Assembly (NCBI GenBank): GCA_002238555.1
Contig: MPMO01000045.1
Location: 1 to 43,405 of the forward strand
Length of the DNA: 43,405 nt
Direction: 5' to 3'
DNA from: Caldilineaceae bacterium bin34
GTDB taxonomy: Bacteria; Chloroflexota; Anaerolineae; Caldilineales; Caldilineaceae
Notes under the pieces: model-generated
The model's database searches: none
What the model was told of the DNA's origin: nothing
Seen by the model: the letters and a program-made list of their open reading frames with translations, nothing else
Made by a program: the position numbers and the translations under genes
Shown here: one piece after another, positions 32,289-40,379 of the stretch
Numbering within the stretch: position 1 is the first letter of the stretch
Layout of the letters: every line of letters begins with the position of its first letter

Positions 32289-33662
32289 CTACTGATCAGC
32301 CAGGATCTCGTTGGCTTCAGCCGTTAGCTCCGTCAAAGTAGACTCGACATCGGCGCCGTCCGCAATGGCCGCCATCACTTCCTGCACCCGATCGCGTACG
32401 AAGTCGTAGCCGGGCACCGGCGGTTCCGTGGTGCCGTAGGGCAGCAACTCAAAGGCGGTCTTGTAGGCCGGATTCTGCTCGAAGTACTCGGTCAGGCCGT
32501 CCGCCACGCTCTGACGCACCGGGAAGTAGTTGCTGGCGCGCGCCCACTTGGCTTGGGACTCGGGTGAAGTGTAGTACTTGATGAAAAGCCACGTGGCCAA
32601 CTCGCGCTCGGGAGTGGACCGTCCCATGCTTACGCTGGCGCCGTAGACGTTCATCACCGGATCCTCCGTGCGCCGCGGCAGCGGAGCCACGGACCAGTCG
32701 AAGGCGGCCCCGTCGTTCACGCCGGCCGCCACGTAGGGCAGGCCGGAGCTCGAGTCGATGAAGAACAGGAGCTTGCCGTTGGCAAACGAGATCTGGTCGC
32801 CGAAGCGCTCCGTGATCGTGCTCGCGCAACCGTCGTTGAACAGACCCTGAATCATGTTCATGGCCTCGATCGTGGCCGGATCGTCGTACGTGTAGGCCAC
32901 GCTCTCGTAGTCGAAGATGTTGCCGCCGAAGGCGAACGTCAGGCTGGCAATCGTGGAGGCGTCGAACCCGAACTGGTAGCCCAGGCTGCTTTCGTCGCCG
33001 ACCGCGCCGCTGAAGCCCTCATCCACGGCCCGGCAGGCCATCTCAACGAACTCCTCGGGCGTCGCCGGCGGAGCGTCGTAGCCCAGCTCGGCCAGCCAGT
33101 CCATGTTGAAGTAGAGCACTTCCATCGAGCGGTTGGGCGGGAAGCCCAGCCGGGCATTGCCAAAGGAGGGGAAGATGTCGGCTCCGTAGAAGCCGGGGAA
33201 GAAGTCCGCCTGCTCCTCTTCGGGCAGACCCCACTTGGGATCCGACACGAGGCTGTTCATGTCCACCAGGCCGTCGCCCAGCTGGTAGGTGGCCGCCTGG
33301 TTCTGGTAGGCCACCACCAGGTTCGGCACATCCTCGGTGCCAACCACGTTCAGCATCTTGCTGAAGATGTCGCCATAGCCGCCCTGGTTGGAGCCCTCGA
33401 CGGTGATTCCGTATTCGTTCGTGTCGTTGAAGTGCGCAATGATCTCCTGCAGCGCTTCCTCGCGCGAGCCGGAGTGCTGGTACCAGAACGTCACGGTCTG
33501 GCCCGACGGGTCCACGTCGGCCCACATGGACATGTCGTCCATGTCCTCTGACATTTCCTCGGAGGCGGCCGGGGCGGCCGGAACACCGGTCACGGCGCAG
33601 CCGGCCAGGACAACAAGCAAACAGAGGAGCAGCGCGCTCCAAGTCAGTAATCGAGCCTTCAT
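32289..33662 (-). CDS. Extracellular solute-binding lipoprotein, sugar ABC transporter
   Basis: 457-residue binding protein of the family 1 (UgpB/MalE-like) type, which captures a sugar or glycerol-phosphate-like substrate outside the membrane. The N-terminus is a lipoprotein signal: positive MKAR, hydrophobic LLTWSALLLCLLVVLAGCA with a lipobox LAGC at about residue 23. An acidic linker EEMSEDMDDMSMWADVDPSG follows. The core shows QTVTFWYQHSGSREEALQEI and IIAHFNDTNEYGITVEG, and the family block LATWLFIKYYTSPESQAKWA. The signal cleavage leaves Cys as the lipid-anchored residue. It is the last gene of an operon with the two permeases, an order less usual than binding protein first. Substrate cannot be told. 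Confidence 0.92.
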   Translation of the reverse strand: MKARLLTWSALLLCLLVVLAGCAVTGVPAAPAASEEMSEDMDDMSMWADVDPSGQTVTFWYQHSGSREEALQEIIAHFNDTNEYGITVEGSNQGGYGDIFSKMLNVVGTEDVPNLVVAYQNQAATYQLGDGLVDMNSLVSDPKWGLPEEEQADFFPGFYGADIFPSFGNARLGFPPNRSMEVLYFNMDWLAELGYDAPPATPEEFVEMACRAVDEGFSGAVGDESSLGYQFGFDASTIASLTFAFGGNIFDYESVAYTYDDPATIEAMNMIQGLFNDGCASTITERFGDQISFANGKLLFFIDSSSGLPYVAAGVNDGAAFDWSVAPLPRRTEDPVMNVYGASVSMGRSTPERELATWLFIKYYTSPESQAKWARASNYFPVRQSVADGLTEYFEQNPAYKTAFELLPYGTTEPPVPGYDFVRDRVQEVMAAIADGADVESTLTELTAEANEILADQ

Positions 33663-33755
33663 GGTGTGGATCTCCTTGGATTCACTGCGAGGCATAACAA
33701 TCTGAGTTGAGCAAACAAGCGAGCAAGGCAAGGCTTCCGCCGGGCCGGCACTGGG

Positions 33756-34676
33756 CTAGCCCTTGAGACCCGTCAGCGCAATCCCTTCGGTGTATTGCTT
33801 TTGGGTCAGGAAGTACAAAATCAGGATGGGCACGATTGTGATCATCGACCCTGCCATCATCAGGTGCATGAGGGACCCCGCCTCCTCGGCGAACCGGTAG
33901 AGGCCGACCATGATCGGCCGCCAGGTCTCGGTCGTGGTCACCAGCAGGGGCCACAGGAACTCGTTCCAGGCCCCGATGAAGACAAACACCGTCACCGTGA
34001 AGATGGCCGGCTTGGACAGGGGCAGCACGACCCGGATCAGGAAAAGGTTGTGGCCGGATCCGTCGATGCGGGCAGCATCCCACAACTCCCAGGGAATCTG
34101 GGCAAAGAACTGCCGCAGCAGGAAGATGCTGAACACCGACGCCATGCCGGGCACGGTGATGCCCTGCAGGGTGTTGAGCCAGGACCCGCCAGGCAGCGGA
34201 ATGAAGGGCACCCGGTTCGCAATCACCAGGAAGTTCGGGATCATGGTCACCATGCCCTGAATCATCAGGGTGCTGAGCATGATCGAGAAGATCAGGCCCC
34301 GGCCCTTGAACTCGATGCGGGCGAAGGCGTAGCCGGCCAGGATGGAGGTGAAAAGCTGGCCGGACAGGATGGCCGCCGCAATCACTGCGCTGTTGAGGAA
34401 GTACCGGGCAAAGTTTGCGTCCTGCCACGCCTGCACGTAGTTCTCGAAGCGGGGCACGGAGGGCAGCAGTTGCCGGGTAACCGTTTCGCCCAGGGTCATC
34501 AGGGAGGCGGACATCATCCAGGCGAACGGGATCAAGGAGATGATCCCGCCCAACAGCAGCACGCCGTACAGCACCAGGCGACCCAGGCGATAGCGCACGG
34601 CCCGGCCCCTGCGCGCGCTGGCGCGGGGCCGGGCGGAGGCGAGGCCGATCGGCTTGACGATTTGGGTGTCAGCCAT
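33756..34676 (-). CDS. Sugar ABC transporter permease, MalG/UgpE type
   Basis: 306-residue inner-membrane permease with about six membrane spans. The first is GRLVLYGVLLLGGIISLIPF, and later spans include AVIAAAILSGQLFTSILAGY and IFSIMLSTLMIQGMVTMIPN. The coupling EAA-type loop reads ELWDAARIDGSGHNLFLIRV with LPLSKPAI, the site that docks with the ATPase. It overlaps the upstream permease gene by 8 bp and is followed by the binding protein. No ATPase gene is in the operon, so an ATPase encoded elsewhere (MsmK/UgpC type) is presumably shared. Confidence 0.92.
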   Translation of the reverse strand: MADTQIVKPIGLASARPRASARRGRAVRYRLGRLVLYGVLLLGGIISLIPFAWMMSASLMTLGETVTRQLLPSVPRFENYVQAWQDANFARYFLNSAVIAAAILSGQLFTSILAGYAFARIEFKGRGLIFSIMLSTLMIQGMVTMIPNFLVIANRVPFIPLPGGSWLNTLQGITVPGMASVFSIFLLRQFFAQIPWELWDAARIDGSGHNLFLIRVVLPLSKPAIFTVTVFVFIGAWNEFLWPLLVTTTETWRPIMVGLYRFAEEAGSLMHLMMAGSMITIVPILILYFLTQKQYTEGIALTGLKG

Positions 34677-35841
34677 AGAACACCCGCTCCCCCAGGACCT
34701 TCGACTGCACGAAGGTCATGTACAGGATGACGACCAGCAACAGCACGGCCTGGGCCGAGGCGTAGCCGAACTGGTTGGCCTTGTTGAAGGTGTTGAAGAT
34801 GTTGATGCTGACCGTGGTGACGGTGCCCAGGGCGGAGGGCTCCATCATCACGAAGATGTGGTTGAAGGCCTTGAAGGTCCCGATGAAGCCGATCACGGAA
34901 AGGTAGAAGGTCACCGGCGACAGCAGCGGAAAGGTGATCCAGCGCATCTGCTGGATGTGGGAGGCCCCGTCAATCTCGGCGGCCTCGTACAGGGTCGGGT
35001 CGATGCTGCCCAGGCCGGCCAGGAAGATGACGGTGTTGTAGCCGACATAGGTCCAGATGCCGAAGAACACAATCGAGACCAGGGCCAGGCTGGGTCCGGC
35101 CAGGAAGCCGCCGAGCTCCGTGCCGAACAGTAGGTTGAGCAGGCGCTCGGATTCGAACAGCCATTCCTGGGCCGGCAGACCGATGGCCTGCATCCCCCGG
35201 TTGGCGATGGACAGTTCCCGGGGGCTGAAGATGTTGCGGAAGATGAGCGCCGTCGCGATCACCGGCGTGATGTAGGGCAGGAAGAAGATCATGCGGAAGA
35301 ACTCCTGCCCGCGGATCTTCTGGAACAGGATGTAGGCCAGGCAAAGCGCGACCAGCAACTGGACCGGGATCGAGCCGAACGCGAAGTAGAAGGTGATGGG
35401 GATGGCGTTCAGGAAGCGGTCGTCGCCGGCGCTTAGCATGCCGGCCCAGCCCGTGGGAATTAGCCACAGGCTGGCGGCCACGACGACCAAGCTGGCGATG
35501 CGGGCCACGCGGTACCCCGGATTGCGGTTCGAGCCGGGCCGCGTCCACAGGTACCAGGCCCCGATGAGGCCGAGGAATCCGCCCGCGAACAGGAGTGCGG
35601 ACCACGGGTCGCCGATAGCCTTGAGATAGTTCTCGACGCCGACGTAGCCCCGGTCCACCACGCGCCAGCGGCGCGTGCTCATGTACAGGGCGTAGCCGAC
35701 CGGAAACAGGCCGAAGCAGAAGATTAGGATGCTGGCTGGCAGGATGTAGAGATAGCCTGTCAGCTGCGACTGCCAAGCCTTCAGCGAGCCCGCGGCGCGG
35801 CCGCCCGGCTGTCCGACTCCCTGCAGTGATGCCGCGGTCAT
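34669..35841 (-). CDS. Sugar ABC transporter permease, MalF/UgpA type, with extra membrane segments
   Basis: 390-residue permease, first gene of the operon. It has an N-terminal span (LTGYLYILPASILIFCFGLF), an additional region with about two spans not present in most relatives (LLFAGGFLGLIGAWYLW; IASLVVVAASLWLIPTGWAG), then the usual core QLLVALCLAYILFQKIRGQE and FFRMIFFLPYITPVIATALI. The EAA loop is LYEAAEIDGASHIQQMRWIT. The start at ATG 35841 is chosen from the family length; the frame is open further but in low-quality sequence. The promoter must lie in 35842-36010, shared with the divergent MaoC gene. Confidence 0.9.
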   Translation of the reverse strand: MTAASLQGVGQPGGRAAGSLKAWQSQLTGYLYILPASILIFCFGLFPVGYALYMSTRRWRVVDRGYVGVENYLKAIGDPWSALLFAGGFLGLIGAWYLWTRPGSNRNPGYRVARIASLVVVAASLWLIPTGWAGMLSAGDDRFLNAIPITFYFAFGSIPVQLLVALCLAYILFQKIRGQEFFRMIFFLPYITPVIATALIFRNIFSPRELSIANRGMQAIGLPAQEWLFESERLLNLLFGTELGGFLAGPSLALVSIVFFGIWTYVGYNTVIFLAGLGSIDPTLYEAAEIDGASHIQQMRWITFPLLSPVTFYLSVIGFIGTFKAFNHIFVMMEPSALGTVTTVSINIFNTFNKANQFGYASAQAVLLLVVILYMTFVQSKVLGERVFYG

Positions 35842-36010
35842 CGACCGACGCTCCGTACCTGCCCCGCCAACCGGGGGCTTCAGGCCAATTTCAATGTGGC
35901 GCGGAGGGGTTTCTCGCGCCCCCAATCCGGGGGCAAGTATACAATGACGGATCGTGCCGGGACCCGCCCGCGCCGCCTCAATCCCTATGCATTCCCTTAT
36001 GGAGCCGCGG

Positions 36011-36478
36011 ATGCTGCAGCCGTCCCCTTCCCTCTGGTTCGAGGACTTCGCCGTGGGCGACGCGGTGGAAAGCCTGGGCCGCACCGTGACCGAAGCCGAC
36101 GTGGTGAACTTCGCCGCCCTCTCGGGCGACTGGAACCTGATTCACACCGATGCCGAATACGCGCGGGAGCAGATGTACGGCCAACGGGTGGTGCACGGCC
36201 TGCTGGTGCTCTCCATCAGCTCCGGCCAGATGGTGCGCCTGGGGTTCCTGAACGACACCACCCTCGCCTTCATGGGCCTGGACTGGCAATTCCGGAGGCC
36301 GGTCTTCATCAACGACACCATCCGCACGCGCCTGACCGTAAGCGAGTTGCGGGCCATGAAGCGCCTGGGCGGCGGCAAGATCACCTTCAAGGTGGAGGTG
36401 ATCAACCAGGAAGGCAAGCAGTGCCAGCGGGGTAGCTGGGAACTGCTCTGCAAGTCGCGGGAAGTGCAGGCGGACTGA
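36011..36478 (+). CDS. MaoC-like dehydratase / (R)-enoyl-CoA hydratase
   Basis: 155-residue hot-dog fold protein. It shows WFEDFAVGDAVESLGRTVTE, ADVVNFAALSGDWNLIHTD and AEYAREQMYGQRVVHGLLVL, the last two holding the D-x4-H hydratase motif (D-W-N-L-I-H) and the HG turn. Such enzymes hydrate trans-2-enoyl-CoA to the (R)-3-hydroxyacyl-CoA. ATG 36011 is preferred because GGAG lies six bases before it; in-frame ATGs at 35954, 35987 and 35999 are less well placed. It is divergent from the permease operon and convergent with the nitrilase gene. Substrate is not predictable. Confidence 0.9.
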   Translation: MLQPSPSLWFEDFAVGDAVESLGRTVTEADVVNFAALSGDWNLIHTDAEYAREQMYGQRVVHGLLVLSISSGQMVRLGFLNDTTLAFMGLDWQFRRPVFINDTIRTRLTVSELRAMKRLGGGKITFKVEVINQEGKQCQRGSWELLCKSREVQAD

Positions 36479-36489
36479 ACCGAATCCCT

Positions 36490-36528
36490 GCAGCCCCCAT
36501 GCCGGTCGGGCCGGCAGCCTGGGGCTGC
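36490..36528. terminator. Hairpin between convergent genes
   Basis: GCAGCCCC (36490-36497) pairs with GGGGCTGC (36521-36528), and an inner TGCCGG pairs with CCGGCA. It lies between the convergent MaoC and nitrilase genes. There is no T-run, so termination strength is uncertain. Confidence 0.5.
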
Positions 36529-36530
36529 CG

Positions 36531-37379
36531 TCAAACCGCAGCGACGGCCGGCACTTCCGCCACGGCCAGTTCTTCTGCCCGTGCGTAGACCTCGGGCCTC
36601 CGCGTGGCCAGGACCGGCACCGCCTGCCTGATGCCGTCCACGGCCCCCAGGTTGCATTCCACCGTGTACACGCCGGGCGCGGTGCCGGCATCGACCAGCA
36701 CTTCGCCCCAGGGATCCACGACGGCGCTGTGGCCGCAGAACCGGATGTTGTCGAACGCGCCCACGCCGTTGCAGGCCACCATGTAGGTCTGGTTCTCGAT
36801 GGCGCGGCTGCGCACCAGGGCCTGCCAGTGGGATTGGCGCAGATCCGGCCACTGGGCCGACATAATCTGCATGCGGCAACCCTGGCGCGTGTAAATCTGG
36901 AACAGTTCCGGGAACCGCAGGTCGTAGCAGATGGCCAGGCCGGCTTCGTGTCCGTCGAGGGCCACGGTTGACAGGGCATCCCCCGCCGCCAGGAACTCCT
37001 CCTCCTGCAGCATGGGCACGAGATGCACCTTGCGGTAGGAGGACAGCAGCCGTCCCTCGCGGTCGTAGACGACCATCGTGTTGTAGATCCCGTCGTCCGC
37101 CCGTTCGAGCAGCGAACCGGCCACGGTCAGGTTCATGTCCCGGGCCAGCGCGGCGAAGCGCCCGAAGGTGTTGTCCGGGGTCGGCTCGGGGACCAGCGGA
37201 TCGGCGAACTCCTCCACCCGGTCCAGCGCGTAGGAGGAGGCCCACAGTTCCGGCAGCACCGCCAGGTCCGCCTTGTCGTGGGCCGCCATCTCCAGGTAGC
37301 TGCGGGCCGTCAGGAAGTTGTATTCCGGATCGGCAATTCGGCAGTCCATTTGCAGGAGGGAAACTTTCAGGGTACTCAT
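36531..37379 (-). CDS. Carbon-nitrogen hydrolase (nitrilase superfamily)
   Basis: 282-residue amidase-like protein with the complete catalytic set: glutamate in DLAVLPELWASSYAL (about residue 44), lysine in SSYRKVHLVPML (about 117) and cysteine in AGLAICYDLRFPELF (about 150). The closing block ENQTYMVACNGVGAFDNIRF and GHSAVVDPWGEVL is typical of the Nit/omega-amidase group. It cleaves a C-N bond in a small amide; family members act on alpha-ketoglutaramate or N-carbamoyl compounds, but the substrate here is open. The gene is single, with ATG 37379 and convergent to MaoC. Confidence 0.92.
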   Translation of the reverse strand: MSTLKVSLLQMDCRIADPEYNFLTARSYLEMAAHDKADLAVLPELWASSYALDRVEEFADPLVPEPTPDNTFGRFAALARDMNLTVAGSLLERADDGIYNTMVVYDREGRLLSSYRKVHLVPMLQEEEFLAAGDALSTVALDGHEAGLAICYDLRFPELFQIYTRQGCRMQIMSAQWPDLRQSHWQALVRSRAIENQTYMVACNGVGAFDNIRFCGHSAVVDPWGEVLVDAGTAPGVYTVECNLGAVDGIRQAVPVLATRRPEVYARAEELAVAEVPAVAAV

Positions 37380-37507
37380 GCTTCCTCTGGGGCTTGTGCG
37401 GAATTGTTAACAGCGGGCACCGTGTCCGGCAGGTACTTACCGCCCGAAGGGGTTGCCCTCCGAATGGTCAAGGGACTGGAGAGGTTCCGGCAGGATGGAG
37501 GTTTAGG

Positions 37508-38650
37508 CTACGACACGTCCAAAATGGATTCCCACTCATCCGGTGTCCGGCCGGCCTCCATGATCCGGGAGAGCATGTCGTCCGGGATTCCAGCCACGGA
37601 CCACGCTTCCACAATGCGCTCACGGTCTGCATCGCCCAAGTCGGGCAGGAACGCATCCAAAGCCTGAATGAGGATTCGCACCTGGCCTTCTTGGATTCCC
37701 GTCAGCTTGACCGCCAGCTTGAGGTCGCTTTCGCGGTCCCGCCAGCGTTCGACGGCGGGATCCCACCACTGGAAACGAGGCGGCGAGCGGTCCTCTTCCG
37801 GCACCCCTTGCTGTGCCTCCTCGCGTTCCCGTGCATCCGGCATGATGCGCACACGCGTGTTGAACACCGCACTCCGGTACTCGTCTGCCATGGGAGTCTG
37901 CCGGTAGCTTCCACCCTCCAGCCGGTACATCAGGAGTGCCCGGGGCGAACCCGATCTGCGCTTGCCGCCCAGGTCGTACACCAGATACTCCGAGATCCCC
38001 GCCGCGGCATACAGGTGCTTCTTGTAGTTGAGATCCCGTTCCGCCGAGCCTGTGGACACCACTTCCAGCACCAGCGGCGGGACGGGGGCGCCCAGGTCGA
38101 GACGCAGGACGCCATCGGGCATGAACCGTTCCCGCTCCGATGGCGACATGACGGCCCGCACCAACATGTCCGGACGCACGCCTTTCCGGACGGGGTGGCT
38201 TTGGCGGGTGGCCTGGTTGGCGTGCTCGATGGTCTCGGGGCGGAAACGGACCAGCCTCTCGTAGTCTCCCTCCAGGCCTGTGCCAACGAGCATGTCGGAG
38301 GACGTGTCGGCCCCGCGCTCCTGGACTTTCCGCGCCCGTTTTTCCAGGGGACGCACAACACCATCCGCATCGAATTCCAGGAAGTGGACCCCGTCGACGT
38401 CGTAGTCGGGGTCGGTGGTGGCTTCCTGGTCGTATTCATGGGCGGGGTCGTAGATGAACTCGGGATCGAAATGGCACAGCGACTCCAGTTCGCGCTGCCA
38501 TTCCGCAAGGTACTCCCGCCGCCGAGCGGCCCGCGCCCGGCGAGCAGCCCGCGTCATGTCCGGATCGGCAATGTCAATCGCGGGGACCGTGTCCCGGCTG
38601 TGGGTTCCCACCGTGGCGGGCGGCCGTTCCCGCACCGCAACCCCAGCCAT
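37508..38650 (-). CDS. Uma2-like (DUF820) protein with PD-(D/E)xK fold
   Basis: 380 residues. The middle has the Uma2 core: RPDMLVRAVM, LGAPVPPLVLEVVSTGSAER (E and later K of the PD-(D/E)xK fold), DLNYKKHLYAAAGISEYLVY followed by D. The family is predicted to contain restriction-type nucleases and is often multicopy in Chloroflexota and Cyanobacteria. The C-terminal third (LAVKLTGIQEGQVRILIQAL, then DADRERIVEAW) is a helical extension beyond the usual size. ATG 38650 lies six bases after GGGAGG; ATG 38656 is too close. A homologue-level function is unknown. Confidence 0.85.
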   Translation of the reverse strand: MAGVAVRERPPATVGTHSRDTVPAIDIADPDMTRAARRARAARRREYLAEWQRELESLCHFDPEFIYDPAHEYDQEATTDPDYDVDGVHFLEFDADGVVRPLEKRARKVQERGADTSSDMLVGTGLEGDYERLVRFRPETIEHANQATRQSHPVRKGVRPDMLVRAVMSPSERERFMPDGVLRLDLGAPVPPLVLEVVSTGSAERDLNYKKHLYAAAGISEYLVYDLGGKRRSGSPRALLMYRLEGGSYRQTPMADEYRSAVFNTRVRIMPDAREREEAQQGVPEEDRSPPRFQWWDPAVERWRDRESDLKLAVKLTGIQEGQVRILIQALDAFLPDLGDADRERIVEAWSVAGIPDDMLSRIMEAGRTPDEWESILDVS

Positions 38651-38765
38651 GTTCATCCTCCCGTTGGTTCTCCGTTCAGCCCCCATTCTACCCGGGGCCG
38701 GCAGGGCTGACACCGGACACCATGCCCGCTGTCAACCATTCGGTATCAGCCCTTTTCTCTTGGGT

Positions 38766-39593
38766 TCAGTCGGACTCGTGCAGCACGATCACGGCCGAGC
38801 CGGGCAACGGCCCTTCCCGCTCGCGCAGGACATCGGGCGTGCTGCGATAGGTCGTTTCGGAGGCGTCCTCATCCTCCTCCACTTCCGGCTGGGTCGAGAA
38901 GCGGAACATGAAGGGGAACAGGTAGGCGCTCACCACGATGCCGAACCCCGCCAGCACCAGCACGGCCGGCCACCAGTCCTGCCAGTACGGCAGCCACCGG
39001 GCCTGGGTCTGCATGTAGGCAAACACGGCGAACAGCCCCAGGATGAAGCCGGGAATCGGAGCCCACCAGAAATGGGTCTTGTCGCCCAGCAGGAAGAGCA
39101 GGACGAAGACCAGGCCCAGCCCCCCGAACAGCACGGCGCCGAGCATCTCAACCGTAATCGGCGTATCCGTGGCCCCTAGGCTGCTGACGTATATCGTGAG
39201 GCCCAGCACGACCATCAGGCCTCCCATGATGAGACCCCACCACCGCTCGCTGGAATCGATAACGTAGGCTAGGAGGAAACTCAGGGCCATGCCCCACAAC
39301 AGGATCGCGGCCGCCAGCCGCGGTTCGGGATCCTTGGTCGTCGTCAGATACAGCATCGCAGCCAGCGCGATGCAGGTGAAGGTCGGGATCAACTGCCACC
39401 AGTTGGACCGGTTGCGCACAAAAAACCAGGCGAAGCCCAAGCCCCCCGCCAGCAGCAGGGAGGACAGCAGGTACTGCAGGTTGGGCGTGGCGAACTCCAG
39501 CATCTCCTGGTTGATCAGGAGCAGCAAAACGCCGCTGGCCGCCAGGGATCCGGACAGGAGCAGGACCGTCAGGCGCGAATGCTTGGGTAACAT
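38766..39593 (-). CDS. Multi-span membrane protein of unknown function
   Basis: 275 residues with about eight hydrophobic segments, for example LTVLLLSGSLAASGVLLLLI, LQYLLSSLLLAGGLGFAWFF, AAAILLWGMALSFLLAYVI, GLIMGGLMVVLGLTIYVSSL and LGAVLFGGLGLVFVLLFLLG. The C-terminal 45 residues are soluble and acidic (EVEEDEDASETTYRST). No transporter or enzyme motif is recognisable. The ATG at 39593 precedes the first span closely. The frame is open further upstream, but that part has no membrane character and looks non-coding. Confidence 0.75.
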   Translation of the reverse strand: MLPKHSRLTVLLLSGSLAASGVLLLLINQEMLEFATPNLQYLLSSLLLAGGLGFAWFFVRNRSNWWQLIPTFTCIALAAMLYLTTTKDPEPRLAAAILLWGMALSFLLAYVIDSSERWWGLIMGGLMVVLGLTIYVSSLGATDTPITVEMLGAVLFGGLGLVFVLLFLLGDKTHFWWAPIPGFILGLFAVFAYMQTQARWLPYWQDWWPAVLVLAGFGIVVSAYLFPFMFRFSTQPEVEEDEDASETTYRSTPDVLREREGPLPGSAVIVLHESD

Positions 39594-40379
39594 GACAATC
39601 AAGGGACTTGCAGACAGCCGGAAGGGGCAGTATACAACCGCCTCCGGGTCCATTCGATGCCTTCCGGCCTGCCGGCACGCGACCGCCATGCCCGCCTTGG
39701 CCGCGTCTTCCCGGCGCTGCAGGTTGAGAGTCCCTCTGCTTCGGTCTGCGGCCCCGGGCCGGGTGCCCTTGGCTTCGCCCTTCCAAACCTGTCTTCCGAA
39801 TGATTGGTCCTGGATGGATGTCCGGATTCCAAGTAGCCACGGGACTGTGCCGTGCCGATACCCGGTGCCGTTCCGGCATTCGTGGAAGGCTTCGCCACTG
39901 TACGATTTTTGGGGCTGTGATTTCGTTGTTCTTGGCGGCACACGACTCCTGGGCCGGCATCCGCCCCTCCCACACCAGGAAATCTCCGGTCCGGATGCCG
40001 AGTTCGACTGCCCGCCGCCGCGGGCAGCGGGCAGTCGTTGCAGTTCGTGGGTGAAGGCGCACAGGACTTCCAGGAGGTCGTCGTCGGTGCATGGAAATAT
40101 GGGATCCATGAGGGCGGCAACGCGTCCTGGGAGACATCATCGTCACCCCCATGGGATGCAGGCAGCCCTCTTGGGTAGGCCACCGGTGCCCCCAACGGCT
40201 CACCGTTGGCGACCGTTGGTGTCGGATTGCCTCCAAGGGCAGGTGGAGACGTTCGGTGCCGGCCCGCGACCCGAACACGTTGCCACGGTGTTTCCTCAGC
40301 CCCGCGTCACCATCCCCACGCGGCCTTGCGGTTGCCCTGCCGCAAGCATGGTCCTCTTCGGACCTTCAGTTGACTGAAT
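39594..40379. other. Gene-free stretch
   Basis: About 790 bases with long open frames on both strands but no recognisable protein. On the minus strand, short protein-like pieces occur in different frames (PCTDDDLLEVLCAFTHELQR near 40100; ELGIRTGDFLVWEGR near 40000), suggesting a small decayed gene. Confidence 0.4.

Noticed and set aside
33795..34730. A 311-codon plus-strand frame opposite the permease
   Set aside because: Low-complexity histidine/glycine/glutamine-rich shadow of the membrane protein on the other strand.
36968..38710. A 580-codon plus-strand frame across the Uma2-like gene
   Set aside because: Proline/arginine-rich shadow without domain; the minus strand has the Uma2 core and a good ribosome-binding site.
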